Below are positions 8,942-17,104 of a DNA stretch of 64,000 nucleotides, piece after piece. How positions within the stretch are numbered: position 1 is the stretch's first letter; every line of letters starts with the position of its first letter. A program made the translations under genes and the position numbers. The notes beneath the pieces were generated by a model, which was given only the letters and a program-made list of their open reading frames with translations, made no database searches and was not told the DNA's origin. The stretch comes from Bosea sp. BIWAKO-01 (GTDB lineage Bacteria; Pseudomonadota; Alphaproteobacteria; Rhizobiales; Beijerinckiaceae): positions 806,001-870,000 of the forward strand of contig NZ_BCQA01000001.1 of assembly GCF_001748145.1 (NCBI RefSeq), read 5' to 3'.

Positions 8942-10177
8942 TCAGGCGGGCTGCGGCACCGCGCGCGTCACAGGCTTCTCGACGATCGGCAGGTTGATCA
9001 GGGCGGAGGCGACCCCCAAAGCGACCGAAAGCCACCAGACGATCTCGTAGGAGCCGGTCCGCTCATAGAGGATGCCGCCGAGCAGCACGCCGAGGAAGCC
9101 GCCGACCTGATGCGAGAAGAAGGCGAAGCCATAGAGCATTGCCATGTATTTCGTGCCGAACATCAGCATGACCAGCGAGGATGTCGGCGGCACGGTCGAG
9201 AGCCAGAACAGGCCGATCACGACGCCGAAGGCCAGCGCGGTTGCCGGGCTCGCCGGCAGCAGGATGAAGGCGGCGATGGCAACCGCCCGCCCCAGATAGA
9301 TCCAGGCCAGCAAATGGCGCTTCGGCATGCGGGAGGTCAGCCAGCCGGAGCCGAGAGAACCCGCCGCATTGGCGAGGCCGATCACGGCAAGCGTCCAGCC
9401 GCCGACCCAGGCCGGCAGCCCGGCATCCTTGAGATAGGCCGGCATATGCGCCGTGATGAAGGCGAGTTGGAAGCCGCAGGTGAAGAAGCCGAGCACGAGC
9501 AGGACGTAGCTGCGATGCTTGAAGGCTTCCGTCAGAGCCTGCGTGACGCTCTGGTTCGGCAGGTTGACGGCCGAAGCAACCTGCTTCGCCCCCCCGGTCT
9601 TGCGGGTCCCCAGCATGATGGCGAGCGGCATCACCAGCAGCACCGAGCCGGCGAAGACGACAAGCGCCTGATGCCACCCGATCTGCTCGATCATGATGTT
9701 GCCGATCGGCGGGAACAGGAACTGGCCGAAGGAACCTGCCGCGGTGCCGGCACCGAACGCCATCGGGCGCCATTGCTCCGGAAGCAGCTTGCCGAAGGCA
9801 GCCAGCACGAGATTGAACGAACAGGCCGAGAGGCCGAAGCCGATCAGCACACCGGCGCCGAGATGCATCGTCATCGGCGTCGTGGCATAGGCCATGACGA
9901 TCAGGCCGGCAGCGTAGAGCAGTGCACCGAAGCACAGCACCCGCACCGTGCCGAATCGGTCGGCCACAGCGCCGGCAAAGGGGGCGCCAAGGCCCCAGAG
10001 CAGGTTCTGCAGGGCAATGGCGATACTGAACGTGTCGCGCCCCCAGCCGAACTCGAGCGTCATCGGGATCTGGAACAGACCGGCGCTGGCGCGGGGGCCG
10101 AAGGTGATCAGCGCGATCAGACAGCCGGCAGCGACGACGATTTCGGGCGCGTATCTGCGCCCAGTGGCCGCACTCAT
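8942..10177 (-). CDS. MFS transporter, monocarboxylate/oxalate-formate type
   Basis: A 411-residue inner-membrane carrier with 12 predicted membrane helices in two bundles. The loop between helices 2 and 3 reads AGAVADRFG, an MFS motif A variant, and a central cytoplasmic loop (TRKTGGAKQ) separates the bundles. The sequence style (GPRASAGLFQIPM at the start, WLSTVPPTSSLVM in the second half) fits the monocarboxylate/oxalate-formate antiporter group. The substrate cannot be read. GGAG lies 5 bases before the ATG. It precedes acuI by 95 bases on the same strand, so a shared role in small organic acid uptake is possible but unproven. Confidence 0.82.
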   Translation of the reverse strand: MSAATGRRYAPEIVVAAGCLIALITFGPRASAGLFQIPMTLEFGWGRDTFSIAIALQNLLWGLGAPFAGAVADRFGTVRVLCFGALLYAAGLIVMAYATTPMTMHLGAGVLIGFGLSACSFNLVLAAFGKLLPEQWRPMAFGAGTAAGSFGQFLFPPIGNIMIEQIGWHQALVVFAGSVLLVMPLAIMLGTRKTGGAKQVASAVNLPNQSVTQALTEAFKHRSYVLLVLGFFTCGFQLAFITAHMPAYLKDAGLPAWVGGWTLAVIGLANAAGSLGSGWLTSRMPKRHLLAWIYLGRAVAIAAFILLPASPATALAFGVVIGLFWLSTVPPTSSLVMLMFGTKYMAMLYGFAFFSHQVGGFLGVLLGGILYERTGSYEIVWWLSVALGVASALINLPIVEKPVTRAVPQPA

Positions 10178-10216
10178 GAGGAGCTCCGACAGTAGGACAG
10201 AAGGAGAGCAAGTTTA

Positions 10217-10234
10217 AACGTGTGGCTGCACGTT
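10217..10234. promoter_or_regulatory. 6-6-6 inverted repeat upstream of the MFS gene
   Basis: AACGTG (10217-10222) and CACGTT (10229-10234) are exact reverse complements separated by 6 bases, 40-57 bases before the MFS start codon. The size suits a small dimeric repressor. The regulator is not identifiable. Confidence 0.4.
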
Positions 10235-10359
10235 ATCGTTTCGTCCCGAGCCGCAACAACGTCTTTTCGTGAAATTCCACATCACGGCCGCGCATGGAAC
10301 GCGGATCGCCGAATAGCGCGTGCCCGAGCTGGGCATTAACCGGCTCTCAACCCTACCGG

Positions 10360-11736
10360 ATGGATAACGGGATCGTCGAAAAGCGCGCCTTGGCTGCGCG
10401 GCCGACCCCCGGTGTTGTCAAGGCGGGCAGAGCGTTGAGTCAGTTGCGGTTGCGGCGTCGCACGAGGCGAATCAGGGCGCTGGGTCTGAAATGGGCCCTG
10501 GCTACGGTCGCGCCCTGGGCGCTGTCCGTCGGGCTCCTGGTTTCTTTCACCGCATCCGCCGGGCAAAATCACGACGGCGACACGCTTCCCTATTCTCTCG
10601 TGCGGCGCGCCGCGCCCTCGCCCGATTCCGTGCTCGAGGAAGGCCCCTCGATGCTGGTCGCGGCCAGCGCCTTCCGCCTGCCGGGCCTCACGCTGTCATC
10701 CTCGATCCAGCAGGCTCATCTCTCCTTCGACGACCCCGAACGGCGCATCGCCATCGATCCGCGTCAGCCGCGCGAGGACATGAAGCGCACCGCGAGCGCC
10801 TTCCCCGAGGTCGACCGCAGCGCCAAGGGCGACCTGCTGCCGGGCCTGCGCCCGGGCCTGACCCTCACCCCGCAGCCGCGCGAGCTCGAACGTGTCGTCT
10901 TCGGCGATAACCAGCCGGGCCTGATCTCCGGTGGTTTTGCGCTCGACGCCGTGCGCGAAGGCGAGAGCGCCGACGGCCCGCAAGTGGGTTTCGAGCCCTA
11001 TGCCAATGACGAAGGACTGACCGATCCGGCCCTGTCGGATTCCTCGCCGAGTTCGCCGAAGCCGATCATCACCTCGCCGCGCGGGGCCGAGCTGCATCTC
11101 GAGAGCATCGACGGCTCGACCCCTTCGGTTCCGCAGCCCTCGGCTCAGTCCTCGTCGACTCCGGTCGTGAACTACAGCGTCGCCACGATCGCGCCGACGA
11201 CGCCGCCCGCCGTCGCCGCCGCACGGCCCGCCGCCATCGGGAAGGCGAGAGCCCCCGCAACCAGCGTCGCGCGCAAGAGCGATCCGGGGCCGAAGCAGAT
11301 CTATACCGGGCTGATCCTGCCGGAGAACATGGCGCGCGAGCAGCGCTGCCTCGCGGAAGCCGTCTATTTCGAGGCTCGTTCCGAATCCGAGGAAGGCCGG
11401 GCTGCCGTGGCACAGGTCGTGCTCAACCGGGTGAAGAGCGGGCTCTATCCGGATACGGTCTGCGGCGTGGTCTACCAGAACCGCAACCGCTACCTCGCCT
11501 GCCAATTCACCTTCGCCTGCGAAGGCAAGTCACTGCGCATCACCGAGCCCGAGCCGTGGCGCGCCTCCGTGCGCATCGCGCGCGAGGTCTATGAGGGAAC
11601 GACCTATCTCGCGGATGTCGGCGCCTCCACGCATTACCATGCCGACTATGTCCGGCCCTACTGGGCCAAGAAGCTGAAGAAGATGGACGTAATCGGCCGG
11701 CACGTCTTCTATCAGCTGAGGCCGGGCCAGACCTAG
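10360..11736 (+). CDS. SleB-type cell wall hydrolase
   Basis: A 458-residue membrane-anchored protein. After a basic cytoplasmic stretch comes one membrane helix (about residues 43-65). A long low-complexity periplasmic region rich in Pro, Ser and Ala follows. The last about 130 residues form a Hydrolase_2 (SleB) domain beginning EQRCLAEAVYFEARSES, with the catalytic Glu in the VYFEAR segment and the CQFTFAC and HYHADYV blocks. Such enzymes cleave peptidoglycan glycan strands. The start could also be the ATG at 10294; neither has a clear ribosome-binding site. A near-match to a CtrA box (TTAA-N7-TCAA, 10336-10350) lies just before the start. Confidence 0.82.
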   Translation: MDNGIVEKRALAARPTPGVVKAGRALSQLRLRRRTRRIRALGLKWALATVAPWALSVGLLVSFTASAGQNHDGDTLPYSLVRRAAPSPDSVLEEGPSMLVAASAFRLPGLTLSSSIQQAHLSFDDPERRIAIDPRQPREDMKRTASAFPEVDRSAKGDLLPGLRPGLTLTPQPRELERVVFGDNQPGLISGGFALDAVREGESADGPQVGFEPYANDEGLTDPALSDSSPSSPKPIITSPRGAELHLESIDGSTPSVPQPSAQSSSTPVVNYSVATIAPTTPPAVAAARPAAIGKARAPATSVARKSDPGPKQIYTGLILPENMAREQRCLAEAVYFEARSESEEGRAAVAQVVLNRVKSGLYPDTVCGVVYQNRNRYLACQFTFACEGKSLRITEPEPWRASVRIAREVYEGTTYLADVGASTHYHADYVRPYWAKKLKKMDVIGRHVFYQLRPGQT

Positions 11737-11788
11737 CCTATCCTGAATTTTCAACCGCAGGCCCTGACTTCGAACAGATTGGGTACTG

Positions 11789-11811
11789 GGTCTGTTTGAC
11801 AGAAACAGACC
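11789..11811. repeat. perfect 9-bp inverted repeat
   Basis: GGTCTGTTT (11789-11797) pairs with AAACAGACC (11803-11811) across a 5-base loop. A third copy of the core, AACAGA, lies at 11773-11778, so the site reads AACAGA / TCTGTT / AACAGA. There is no T-run after it, so an operator or RNA stem is more likely than a terminator. Confidence 0.6.
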
Positions 11812-12001
11812 TGCGCAGGCTCCTCGAGTAACCCCCGTGGGATCTTGGCTTGCGGGGGCGGGGCCGCATCGAGTCACCTCTGGCCGGCCCGGTGTCCCCC
11901 GACGGGAGGGCCACCCTGCCCTGGAAACTTCTGCCGGCTCCATGAGGGAGCTCAGCGAAAGCCACTGCGCCGGGACCCAATCCCTCCGGGCAGCGCCAGA
12001 C

Positions 12002-12038
12002 CTGACATGCAGGACGTTCATGAAAGTCGTCCTGTCAG
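12002..12038. repeat. bulged inverted repeat before the GDCCVxC gene
   Basis: CTGACA (12002-12007) plus GGACG (12012-12016) pair with CGTCC (12028-12032) plus TGTCAG (12033-12038), giving 11 pairs with a 4-base bulge and an 11-base loop. It sits about 70 bases before the likely start of the next gene and may be an operator or leader stem. Confidence 0.5.
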
Positions 12039-12106
12039 CTTGACCCGGCCCGTCGACTGGAATTGCATCTAAGATGCCCCGTCTCTCAGAGCCGCGCGTG
12101 AATCGA

Positions 12107-12352
12107 ATGCAGCTTCAGTCTCTGATTACCTGCCCGCATTGCGGACATGCTGCGGCCGACACGATGCCGACCGACGCCTGCCAGTTCTTCTACGAATGCA
12201 AGGGATGCGGCGCATTGCTCCGGCCGAAACAGGGCGATTGCTGCGTGTTCTGTTCCTATGGCTCGGTTCCCTGCCCGCCCATTCAGGAGGCTGTGAACGG
12301 AGGATCCGGCAACCTGTCCTGCTGCGCCTCTCATGGTCCGAGCGGAACGTGA
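12107..12352 (+). CDS. GDCCVxC domain-containing (seleno)protein family member
   Basis: An 81-residue Cys-rich protein. Two Cys pairs (CPHCGH near residue 8 and CKGCG near residue 32) resemble a zinc ribbon. They are followed by the family signature GDCCVFCSYG, then VPCPPIQ, and a C-terminal SCCASH. In some relatives the first signature Cys is selenocysteine; here it is an ordinary TGC Cys. The family's function is unknown; from memory it is often near metal or mercury genes, but no such neighbour is present here. I chose the ATG at 12107 because homologues begin just before the first Cys pair; the ATG at 12074 would add 11 residues. Neither has a clear ribosome-binding site. Confidence 0.72.
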   Translation: MQLQSLITCPHCGHAAADTMPTDACQFFYECKGCGALLRPKQGDCCVFCSYGSVPCPPIQEAVNGGSGNLSCCASHGPSGT

Positions 12353-12559
12353 TCTGAGCCCGGGGATGCAGCCCGAAGCTGCGTCCATCTCAGCTGCACG
12401 CTGAACGAAACCGTTCTTGCCACGGCGCCCGGCCGGGACTTGCGGCCCGCTCTACCCTTGAGCCAGCGGGCTTCCGCTGCGTAGGGCTCGCCGGCCCGCC
12501 GCCTTTGCATTCCAGTTCAGTATTCGGGGCCTTGCCGGATGCGGCCGATCATGGTTAAT

Positions 12560-12585
12560 TTTACCTTGTTTTAGCGTTTACCTTG
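12560..12585 (+). promoter_or_regulatory. direct repeat TTTACCTTG x2 in AT-rich promoter region
   Basis: Two exact 9-base copies, 12560-12568 and 12577-12585, lie in the only AT-rich part of the intergenic region, about 80-100 bases before the secreted repeat protein. They could be regulator half-sites or promoter elements. Confidence 0.4.
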
Positions 12586-12621
12586 CGTTCATCACTTCCG
12601 GCTGGCTTTCTGCCTCCAACA

Positions 12622-12643
12622 CGGCGGCGCCAGGACGCCGCCG
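12622..12643 (+). promoter_or_regulatory. 8-bp GC-only hairpin in the leader of the repeat protein
   Basis: CGGCGGCG (12622-12629) and CGCCGCCG (12636-12643) are exact reverse complements with a 6-base loop, ending 18 bases before the ATG and immediately before the GGGGAG ribosome-binding site. It may stabilise the message or tune initiation. Confidence 0.5.
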
Positions 12644-12661
12644 GGGAGTTCGGAGTCAGAC

Positions 12662-13258
12662 ATGCGAGGCAAGGTGTTTTCCGCTTCCGCATTGGCCGCT
12701 TCGGTAGCTGCGGCCGCGCTGCTGCTCGGCGCCCAGGGCGCCCAGGCTGGCGGTGGCTGTTATGGCTCCGCCTGCTACACGCTGCAGCAGTCGCCCCCGG
12801 TCTATGGCACGATCAACGAGACCTATGTCGCGCGCCCCGCACAGACGCAGTCGCGCATCATTCCGGCCGAATATGAATACGTCACCGAGCAGGTGATGGT
12901 GCATCCGCAGCGGGTCATCCCGCGCTATCGCCCGGCCCAGTACAGCACGGTTGCCGAACAGGTCCTGATTTCACCGGCGGGCCGCCGCTGGGAGGTCAGC
13001 CGCGATCTCTATGGCAACGTCACCGGCTGCTGGGTCGATGTGCCCGCGCGCTACGGCATCCAGCAGCGTACGGTCGAGATCAGCCCGGCGAGCACCGATT
13101 ACGAGACCCTGCCTGCCGTCTATGGCCAGCGTCAGCGCAAGGTCATGGTGCGCCAGACGCAGGTCGTGCACGAGACGATCCCCGCTCTTTACGAAACCCG
13201 CCAGCGCCAGGTGCTGATGAGCCCCGGCTCGCAATACTGGGCGCGCGGCCGCTATTGA
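12662..13258 (+). CDS. secreted protein of five PAxY repeats
   Basis: A 198-residue exported protein of unknown function. A Sec signal peptide spans residues 1-29 (basic MRGK, Ala/Leu core, QAQA-like end), and the mature protein starts with a Gly/Cys-rich stretch. From about residue 65 it is built of five units of about 23 residues. Each starts with a Pro-Ala-x-Tyr motif and carries a Val-rich beta segment ending in Pro; the second unit has a 15-residue insertion containing a Gly-Cys pair. Alternating hydrophobic residues suggest a beta-rich surface protein. The ribosome-binding site is GGGGAG/CGGAG before the ATG, and a strong terminator follows at 13316. I recognise no named family. Confidence 0.75.
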   Translation: MRGKVFSASALAASVAAAALLLGAQGAQAGGGCYGSACYTLQQSPPVYGTINETYVARPAQTQSRIIPAEYEYVTEQVMVHPQRVIPRYRPAQYSTVAEQVLISPAGRRWEVSRDLYGNVTGCWVDVPARYGIQQRTVEISPASTDYETLPAVYGQRQRKVMVRQTQVVHETIPALYETRQRQVLMSPGSQYWARGRY

Positions 13259-13315
13259 GTTCACGCCTACCGAGAGTTTAGACGCAGACCCTTTTAACCA
13301 CGGAAACGACCTTAC

Positions 13316-13341
13316 GCCCCGGCTTCGGCCGGGGCTTTTTT
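13316..13341 (+). terminator. rho-independent terminator of the repeat protein
   Basis: GCCCCGGC (13316-13323) and GCCGGGGC (13328-13335) pair around a TTCG tetraloop and are followed by six Ts, 58 bases after the stop codon. Its T-run touches the nadC stop codon on the other strand. Confidence 0.9.
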
Positions 13342-14195
13342 CATGCGATCTCGATATCGAGCCCGAGGTCGAGCACGCTGGCGGAATGGGTCAGGGCGCC
13401 CACCGAGATCATGTCGACGCCGGTCGCCGCAATCGCCGCGACGGTGTCGAGCGTGATGCCGCCGGACGCCTCGACCTTCATGCGCCCGCCGACCATGGCA
13501 ACGCCGGTGATCAGATCGGCAACGGACATGTTGTCGAGCATGACGATGTCGGCCCCCTCGGTGAGGACCTCCTCGAGTTGGGCCAGGGTATCGACCTCGA
13601 TCTCGATCTTGACGAAGTTCCCAGCCTGGCGCTTGGCCGCCTGCAATGCGGGGCGAATGCCGCCGGCGACGGCGACATGATTGTCCTTGATCAGGATGGC
13701 GTCATCGAGCCCATAGCGATGGTTGCCGGCGCCACCGCAGCGAACGGCATATTTCTCGAACGCGCGCAGGCCCGGCGTGGTCTTGCGGGTGTCGACGATC
13801 ATCGCCTTCGTGCCCGCGACCTTGGCCACATAGGCCGCGGCCAGCGTGGCGATGCCCGAGAGCCGGCCCATGAAATTCAACGCGACACGCTCTGCCGAGA
13901 GGACGGAGCGGGCCTCCCCCTCGATGCAAGCCACAATGGCGCCGGGCTCGAGCCTGTCGCCGTCCGACATGCCGGCCTCGAAGCGAACCGACGGATCATA
14001 CTGCCGGAAGGCCTCGCGGGCGAAGGGGAGCCCGGCAATGATGCCACTCTTGCGCGCTGCGATCACCGCCCGTGCCCGCTTGCCGGCCGGGATCGTCGCA
14101 AGGGTGGTGATGTCACCGGCCCGGCCGAGATCCTCGATCAGGGCGGTACGCACCGCCTCGGTGATGAGCAGGGGATTGAGGACGGCTTGGCTCAC
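13341..14195 (-). CDS. nadC: nicotinate-nucleotide pyrophosphorylase (carboxylating)
   Basis: A 284-residue quinolinate phosphoribosyltransferase, which converts quinolinate and PRPP to nicotinate mononucleotide and CO2 in NAD synthesis. Family marks are the early EDLGRAGDITT segment, the DTRKTTPGLR motif near residue 137, GGAGNHRYGLDD, the KDNHV segment, and the C-terminal barrel motifs IEIEVD, VMLDNM and EASGGI. It starts at a GTG (14195) with GGAG 8 bases upstream, 13 bases after nadB, as the last gene of the nadABC operon. Confidence 0.97.
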   Translation of the reverse strand: MSQAVLNPLLITEAVRTALIEDLGRAGDITTLATIPAGKRARAVIAARKSGIIAGLPFAREAFRQYDPSVRFEAGMSDGDRLEPGAIVACIEGEARSVLSAERVALNFMGRLSGIATLAAAYVAKVAGTKAMIVDTRKTTPGLRAFEKYAVRCGGAGNHRYGLDDAILIKDNHVAVAGGIRPALQAAKRQAGNFVKIEIEVDTLAQLEEVLTEGADIVMLDNMSVADLITGVAMVGGRMKVEASGGITLDTVAAIAATGVDMISVGALTHSASVLDLGLDIEIA

Positions 14196-14208
14196 GTCGG
14201 ACTCCGGA

Positions 14209-15768
14209 TCAGGACAGGGCGCGGCGCGCGGCAGGCGGCGCCGATAATGTCAGCTTGCTGCGCGTCGCGAGCGCCGCGCTGGCTTGCGGGAAATCGCTGC
14301 GCCAATGGCCGCCACGGCTCTCGCGCCGGGCAAGCGCTGCGGCAACGATGATGAGAGCGGCACTCGCCATGTTGACGAGCGTCGAACTCTCCGCGGCCTC
14401 GGCGATGGCCTGGAGCTGACGCGACGCGGCAAGCAGCCCTGACCCGTCACGCACCACGCCAGCCCTCTCCGACATGATCGCGCGCAAGCGCGAGATCGCG
14501 CGCTGGTCTACGGCCGTCGGCAGGCAGGCTGCCGTGCCGCTCATACGGACAGGCTTCCCCCTGGTTCTCATCACCAACGGACGGCCCTTCAGGTGCTCGG
14601 CGACACGTGCGCCGAAAACCACCGCCTCCAGAAGGGAATTCGAAGCGAGCCGGTTGGCACCATGCAGGCCGGTGCTGGCCACTTCACCGGCGGCATAGAG
14701 GCCGGGAAGCGTCGTGCAACCATGAGCATCAGTCGCCACGCCACCCATGTGGTAGTGCTCGGCCGGCGCCACCGGCATGAGCTCGGTCGCTGGATCGATG
14801 CCCGCCATGCGGCAGGCGGCGGTGACGGCGGGAAACCGCTCGGAAAACGCCGCGCCGATCGCCGCCCGTGCATCGAGAAAGGCACCACGCCCGGCCGCGA
14901 TCTCGGCGAAGACGGCGCGCGCCACGATATCGCGTGGGGCGAGCTCGGCGTCCTTGTGGGCAGCCAGCATGAAACGCTCGCCAGCGGCATTGACGAGAAT
15001 GCCGCCATCGCCCCGGATCGCTTCGGTAGCCAGCGGGGCTGGATCGAGCCCAAGCGCCAGCGCAGTTGGATGAAACTGCACGAACTCCGCATCGGCAATC
15101 GTGGCGCCGGCGCGTGCCGCCATGGCCAGTCCTTCGCCACGCGCCTCCGCCGGATTCGTGGTCAGCGCGTAGAGATGGCCGATGCCTCCCGTGGCCAACA
15201 CGGTTGCGACGGCATGAAACCGCGTCGCCTCGCGCGCCGCCCCGTGCTCGCCGCGCGCCAGCACACCCGTGCAGGCGCCATCGGTGAGAAGCAGGTCCTC
15301 GGCGATGAACCCTTCCCGCACGGTAATCGAAGGCGTCTGCCGCACCGTCGCAATCAGCGCCTGCATGATCGCGGCGCCGGCACCATCGCCGCCGACGCGG
15401 ACGACACGATGTTCCGAATGCGCGGCCTCGCGCGACTGCACGAGGCGCCCGGCGAGATCGCGGTCGAAGGGCACGCCATAGGACAGAAGATCATGGACGC
15501 GTTCGGCGGCCTCACTGGCAACCATGCGCGCGATGGCCTCGTCGACGATGCCGGCACCGGCCGCGATCGTATCGGCGGCGTGTTTGCCGGCCGTGTCGCC
15601 CTCGGACATCGCCGCGGCAATTCCGCCCTGCGCCCAGCTCGACGAAGAGCCCTCGCCGAGCGGACGCGGCGCCAGCACAGTGCAGGGCAGCGGTGCCAGC
15701 TTCAGGGCCGTGAAAAGCCCCGCCAGCCCGCCGCCGACGATGAGGATATCCGCTTGGATGTCAGGCAT
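14209..15768 (-). CDS. nadB: L-aspartate oxidase
   Basis: A 519-residue FAD enzyme that oxidises L-aspartate to iminoaspartate for quinolinate synthesis. The dinucleotide loop is ILIVGGGLAGL (about residues 7-17), followed by GGIAAAM. The succinate-dehydrogenase-like active-site segments HRVVRVGG and TALATGG-like (VLATGGIGHLY) and the HPTAL and YHMGG blocks are present, and the helical C-terminal domain closes the protein. I chose the ATG at 15768 because MPDIQADILIVGGG is the family start; the open frame continues upstream without meaning. It lies 53 bases after nadA, and a small CTCCCC/GGGGAG hairpin (15794-15809) fills that gap. Confidence 0.96.
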   Translation of the reverse strand: MPDIQADILIVGGGLAGLFTALKLAPLPCTVLAPRPLGEGSSSSWAQGGIAAAMSEGDTAGKHAADTIAAGAGIVDEAIARMVASEAAERVHDLLSYGVPFDRDLAGRLVQSREAAHSEHRVVRVGGDGAGAAIMQALIATVRQTPSITVREGFIAEDLLLTDGACTGVLARGEHGAAREATRFHAVATVLATGGIGHLYALTTNPAEARGEGLAMAARAGATIADAEFVQFHPTALALGLDPAPLATEAIRGDGGILVNAAGERFMLAAHKDAELAPRDIVARAVFAEIAAGRGAFLDARAAIGAAFSERFPAVTAACRMAGIDPATELMPVAPAEHYHMGGVATDAHGCTTLPGLYAAGEVASTGLHGANRLASNSLLEAVVFGARVAEHLKGRPLVMRTRGKPVRMSGTAACLPTAVDQRAISRLRAIMSERAGVVRDGSGLLAASRQLQAIAEAAESSTLVNMASAALIIVAAALARRESRGGHWRSDFPQASAALATRSKLTLSAPPAARRALS

Positions 15769-15793
15769 GAGGGCCAATCCGCCGCCAGGGCCC

Positions 15794-15809
15794 CTCCCCC
15801 TGAGGGGAG
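15794..15809 (-). repeat. small hairpin between nadA and nadB
   Basis: CTCCCC (15794-15799) pairs with GGGGAG (15804-15809) over a 4-base loop. With no T-run it is not a terminator; it may be a processing or spacing element inside the operon, or a chance GC-rich repeat. Confidence 0.35.
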
Positions 15810-15821
15810 AGGCATGCGGGT

Positions 15822-16925
15822 TTACATCGTCAGGTTGACCATGCGCTCGACCGAGCGCCGGGCCTTCTCGGCCATCGCCGGATCGATCACCACCTCGTGC
15901 TGCATATAGACCAGCGACTCGAGGATCTTGGGCAAGGTGATGCGCTTCATATGCGGGCAGAGATTGCAGGGCCGCACGAATTCGACGCCCTTCGTCTCGG
16001 CTGCGACATTGTCCGCCATCGAGCATTCGGTGACGAGCAGGACGCGGCCAGGCAGCTCATGCTTGACCCAGTCGATCATGCCCTTGGTCGAACCGGCGTA
16101 ATCGGCAACTGCAACGACCTCCGGCGGGCATTCCGGATGGGCAACGATCTTGATGCTTGGATCGGCCTCGCGGTAGCGCACGAGTTCTTCGGCGGTGAAG
16201 CGCTCATGTACCTCGCAGGCACCGGCCCAGGAGATGATCTTCACCTTGGTCTGCGCCGCGACGTTCTTCGCCAGATACTGATCAGGCACGAAGATGACTT
16301 CCGGCACGCCCAGGCTCTCGACCACCTGCACGGCATTCGAGGAGGTGCAGCAGATATCGACCTCCGCCTTCACATCGGCCGAGGTGTTGACATAGGCGAC
16401 GACCGGACGGCCGGGATAGCGCTCGCGCAGCAGGCGGATATCGGCGCCCGTGATCGAAGAGGCCAGCGAGCAGCCGGCCTTCATGTCCGGCATCAGCACG
16501 ATCTTCTCGGGGCTGAGCAACTTCGAGGTCTCGGCCATGAAATGCACGCCGCCCTGCACGATGACCTCTGCCTTGGTCTTCGAGGCCACCTTGGCGAGCT
16601 GCAAGGAGTCGCCGACGATGTCGGAGACACAATGGAAGATCTCCGGCGTCATGTAGTTATGGCCGAGGATGACCGCGTTGCGGACCTGCTTCAGCTCGTT
16701 GATCGCCTTGATCGTCGGCGCGAAGAAGGGCCATTCCACCGCTGGAATGACGGCCTTGACCTTCTCGTAGAGATGCGCCGTCGCGGCCTCGACCTCGGGT
16801 GTCCAGGTCAGGTCGGGCATCGGCAGTGGCCGGAAGCGCGGATCGTCCCTGCGGCGCGCGACAGTAACCGGGGCGACAGCGTTGTCGGCCGCGAAGCCCC
16901 GAGACTTTTCCAAGCCCAAAGACAT
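15822..16925 (-). CDS. nadA: quinolinate synthase
   Basis: A 367-residue iron-sulfur enzyme that condenses iminoaspartate with dihydroxyacetone phosphate to quinolinate. Three pseudo-symmetric domains can be followed by [12 protein letters not shown], the GVHFMAE block and MPDMKAGCS in the first, the [14 protein letters not shown] and CCTSSN segments in the second, and [13 protein letters not shown] and PCNLCPHMK in the third. The three cluster cysteines are expected among the [14 protein letters not shown] and PCNLCP sites. GAGGAGG lies before the ATG at 16925. It is the first gene of nadABC and has a perfect palindrome (16994-17012) 69 bases upstream. Confidence 0.97.
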   Translation of the reverse strand: MSLGLEKSRGFAADNAVAPVTVARRRDDPRFRPLPMPDLTWTPEVEAATAHLYEKVKAVIPAVEWPFFAPTIKAINELKQVRNAVILGHNYMTPEIFHCVSDIVGDSLQLAKVASKTKAEVIVQGGVHFMAETSKLLSPEKIVLMPDMKAGCSLASSITGADIRLLRERYPGRPVVAYVNTSADVKAEVDICCTSSNAVQVVESLGVPEVIFVPDQYLAKNVAAQTKVKIISWAGACEVHERFTAEELVRYREADPSIKIVAHPECPPEVVAVADYAGSTKGMIDWVKHELPGRVLLVTECSMADNVAAETKGVEFVRPCNLCPHMKRITLPKILESLVYMQHEVVIDPAMAEKARRSVERMVNLTM

Positions 16926-16993
16926 GACATCCTCCTCATCCCTGCGATGCCGGAGCTCCGCTCCGGGTCGCCGCCAGCCTTTTTCTAGCCAGC

Positions 16994-17012
16994 TATGCTC
17001 GTTTTGAGCATA
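16994..17012. promoter_or_regulatory. palindrome upstream of nadABC, candidate NadQ operator
   Basis: TATGCTC (16994-17000) and GAGCATA (17006-17012) are exact reverse complements across GTTTT, in an AT-rich stretch 69-87 bases before nadA. Alphaproteobacterial nadABC operons are known to be controlled by the repressor NadQ. The palindrome fits that role by position and form, but I matched the motif from memory only. Confidence 0.6.
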
Positions 17013-17104
17013 AGGATATTAGCACGTCTCCCCGATGCTGACCAGCACTCGGCATCCCGCGCCAGCGCGCGGTCCTTCATGTGTTGAGGGAATATGTCAG
17101 GCGG

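Larger units (their letters stand above)
11737..12106. other. 370-base leader region with two inverted repeats, no convincing gene
   Basis: Between the wall hydrolase and the GDCCVxC gene there is no credible coding frame. The region holds a perfect 9-base inverted repeat (11789-11811) and a longer bulged one (12002-12038), plus several GC-rich self-complementary stretches. A TTGACC (12040-12045) could be a -35 element for the downstream gene, but the matching -10 is poor. A structured leader or small RNA is possible. Confidence 0.4.
12353..12661. other. 309-base promoter and leader region of the repeat protein
   Basis: There is no credible coding frame. The first two thirds are GC-rich and featureless. 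An AT-rich island at 12551-12590 holds TTTACCTTG twice (12560-12568 and 12577-12585, 17 bases start to start), which is where a promoter or operator is expected. A GC-rich hairpin (12622-12643) and the ribosome-binding site follow. Confidence 0.45.

Noticed and set aside
8861..10195. Long plus-strand frame opposite the MFS gene, rich in His, Asp and Arg
   Set aside because: Composition is typical of the antisense of a GC-rich membrane protein gene; no domain is recognisable.
10336..10350. TTAA-N7-TCAA as a CtrA box before the wall hydrolase
   Set aside because: One mismatch in the second half; kept only as a note in the gene entry because such near-matches are common.
11880..12020. Possible cobalamin riboswitch (GCCACTG, CCGGGA and a GCCAGACCTG-like stretch in the right order)
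   Set aside because: The B12 box is degenerate, the usual CCCGCAACTG element is missing, and the next gene has no known link to cobalamin. A covariance-model search would decide; no hit is expected.
12551..12569. ATGGTTAA as a CtrA half-site before the secreted repeat protein
   Set aside because: The second TTAA at the required 7-base spacing is absent (TTGT instead).
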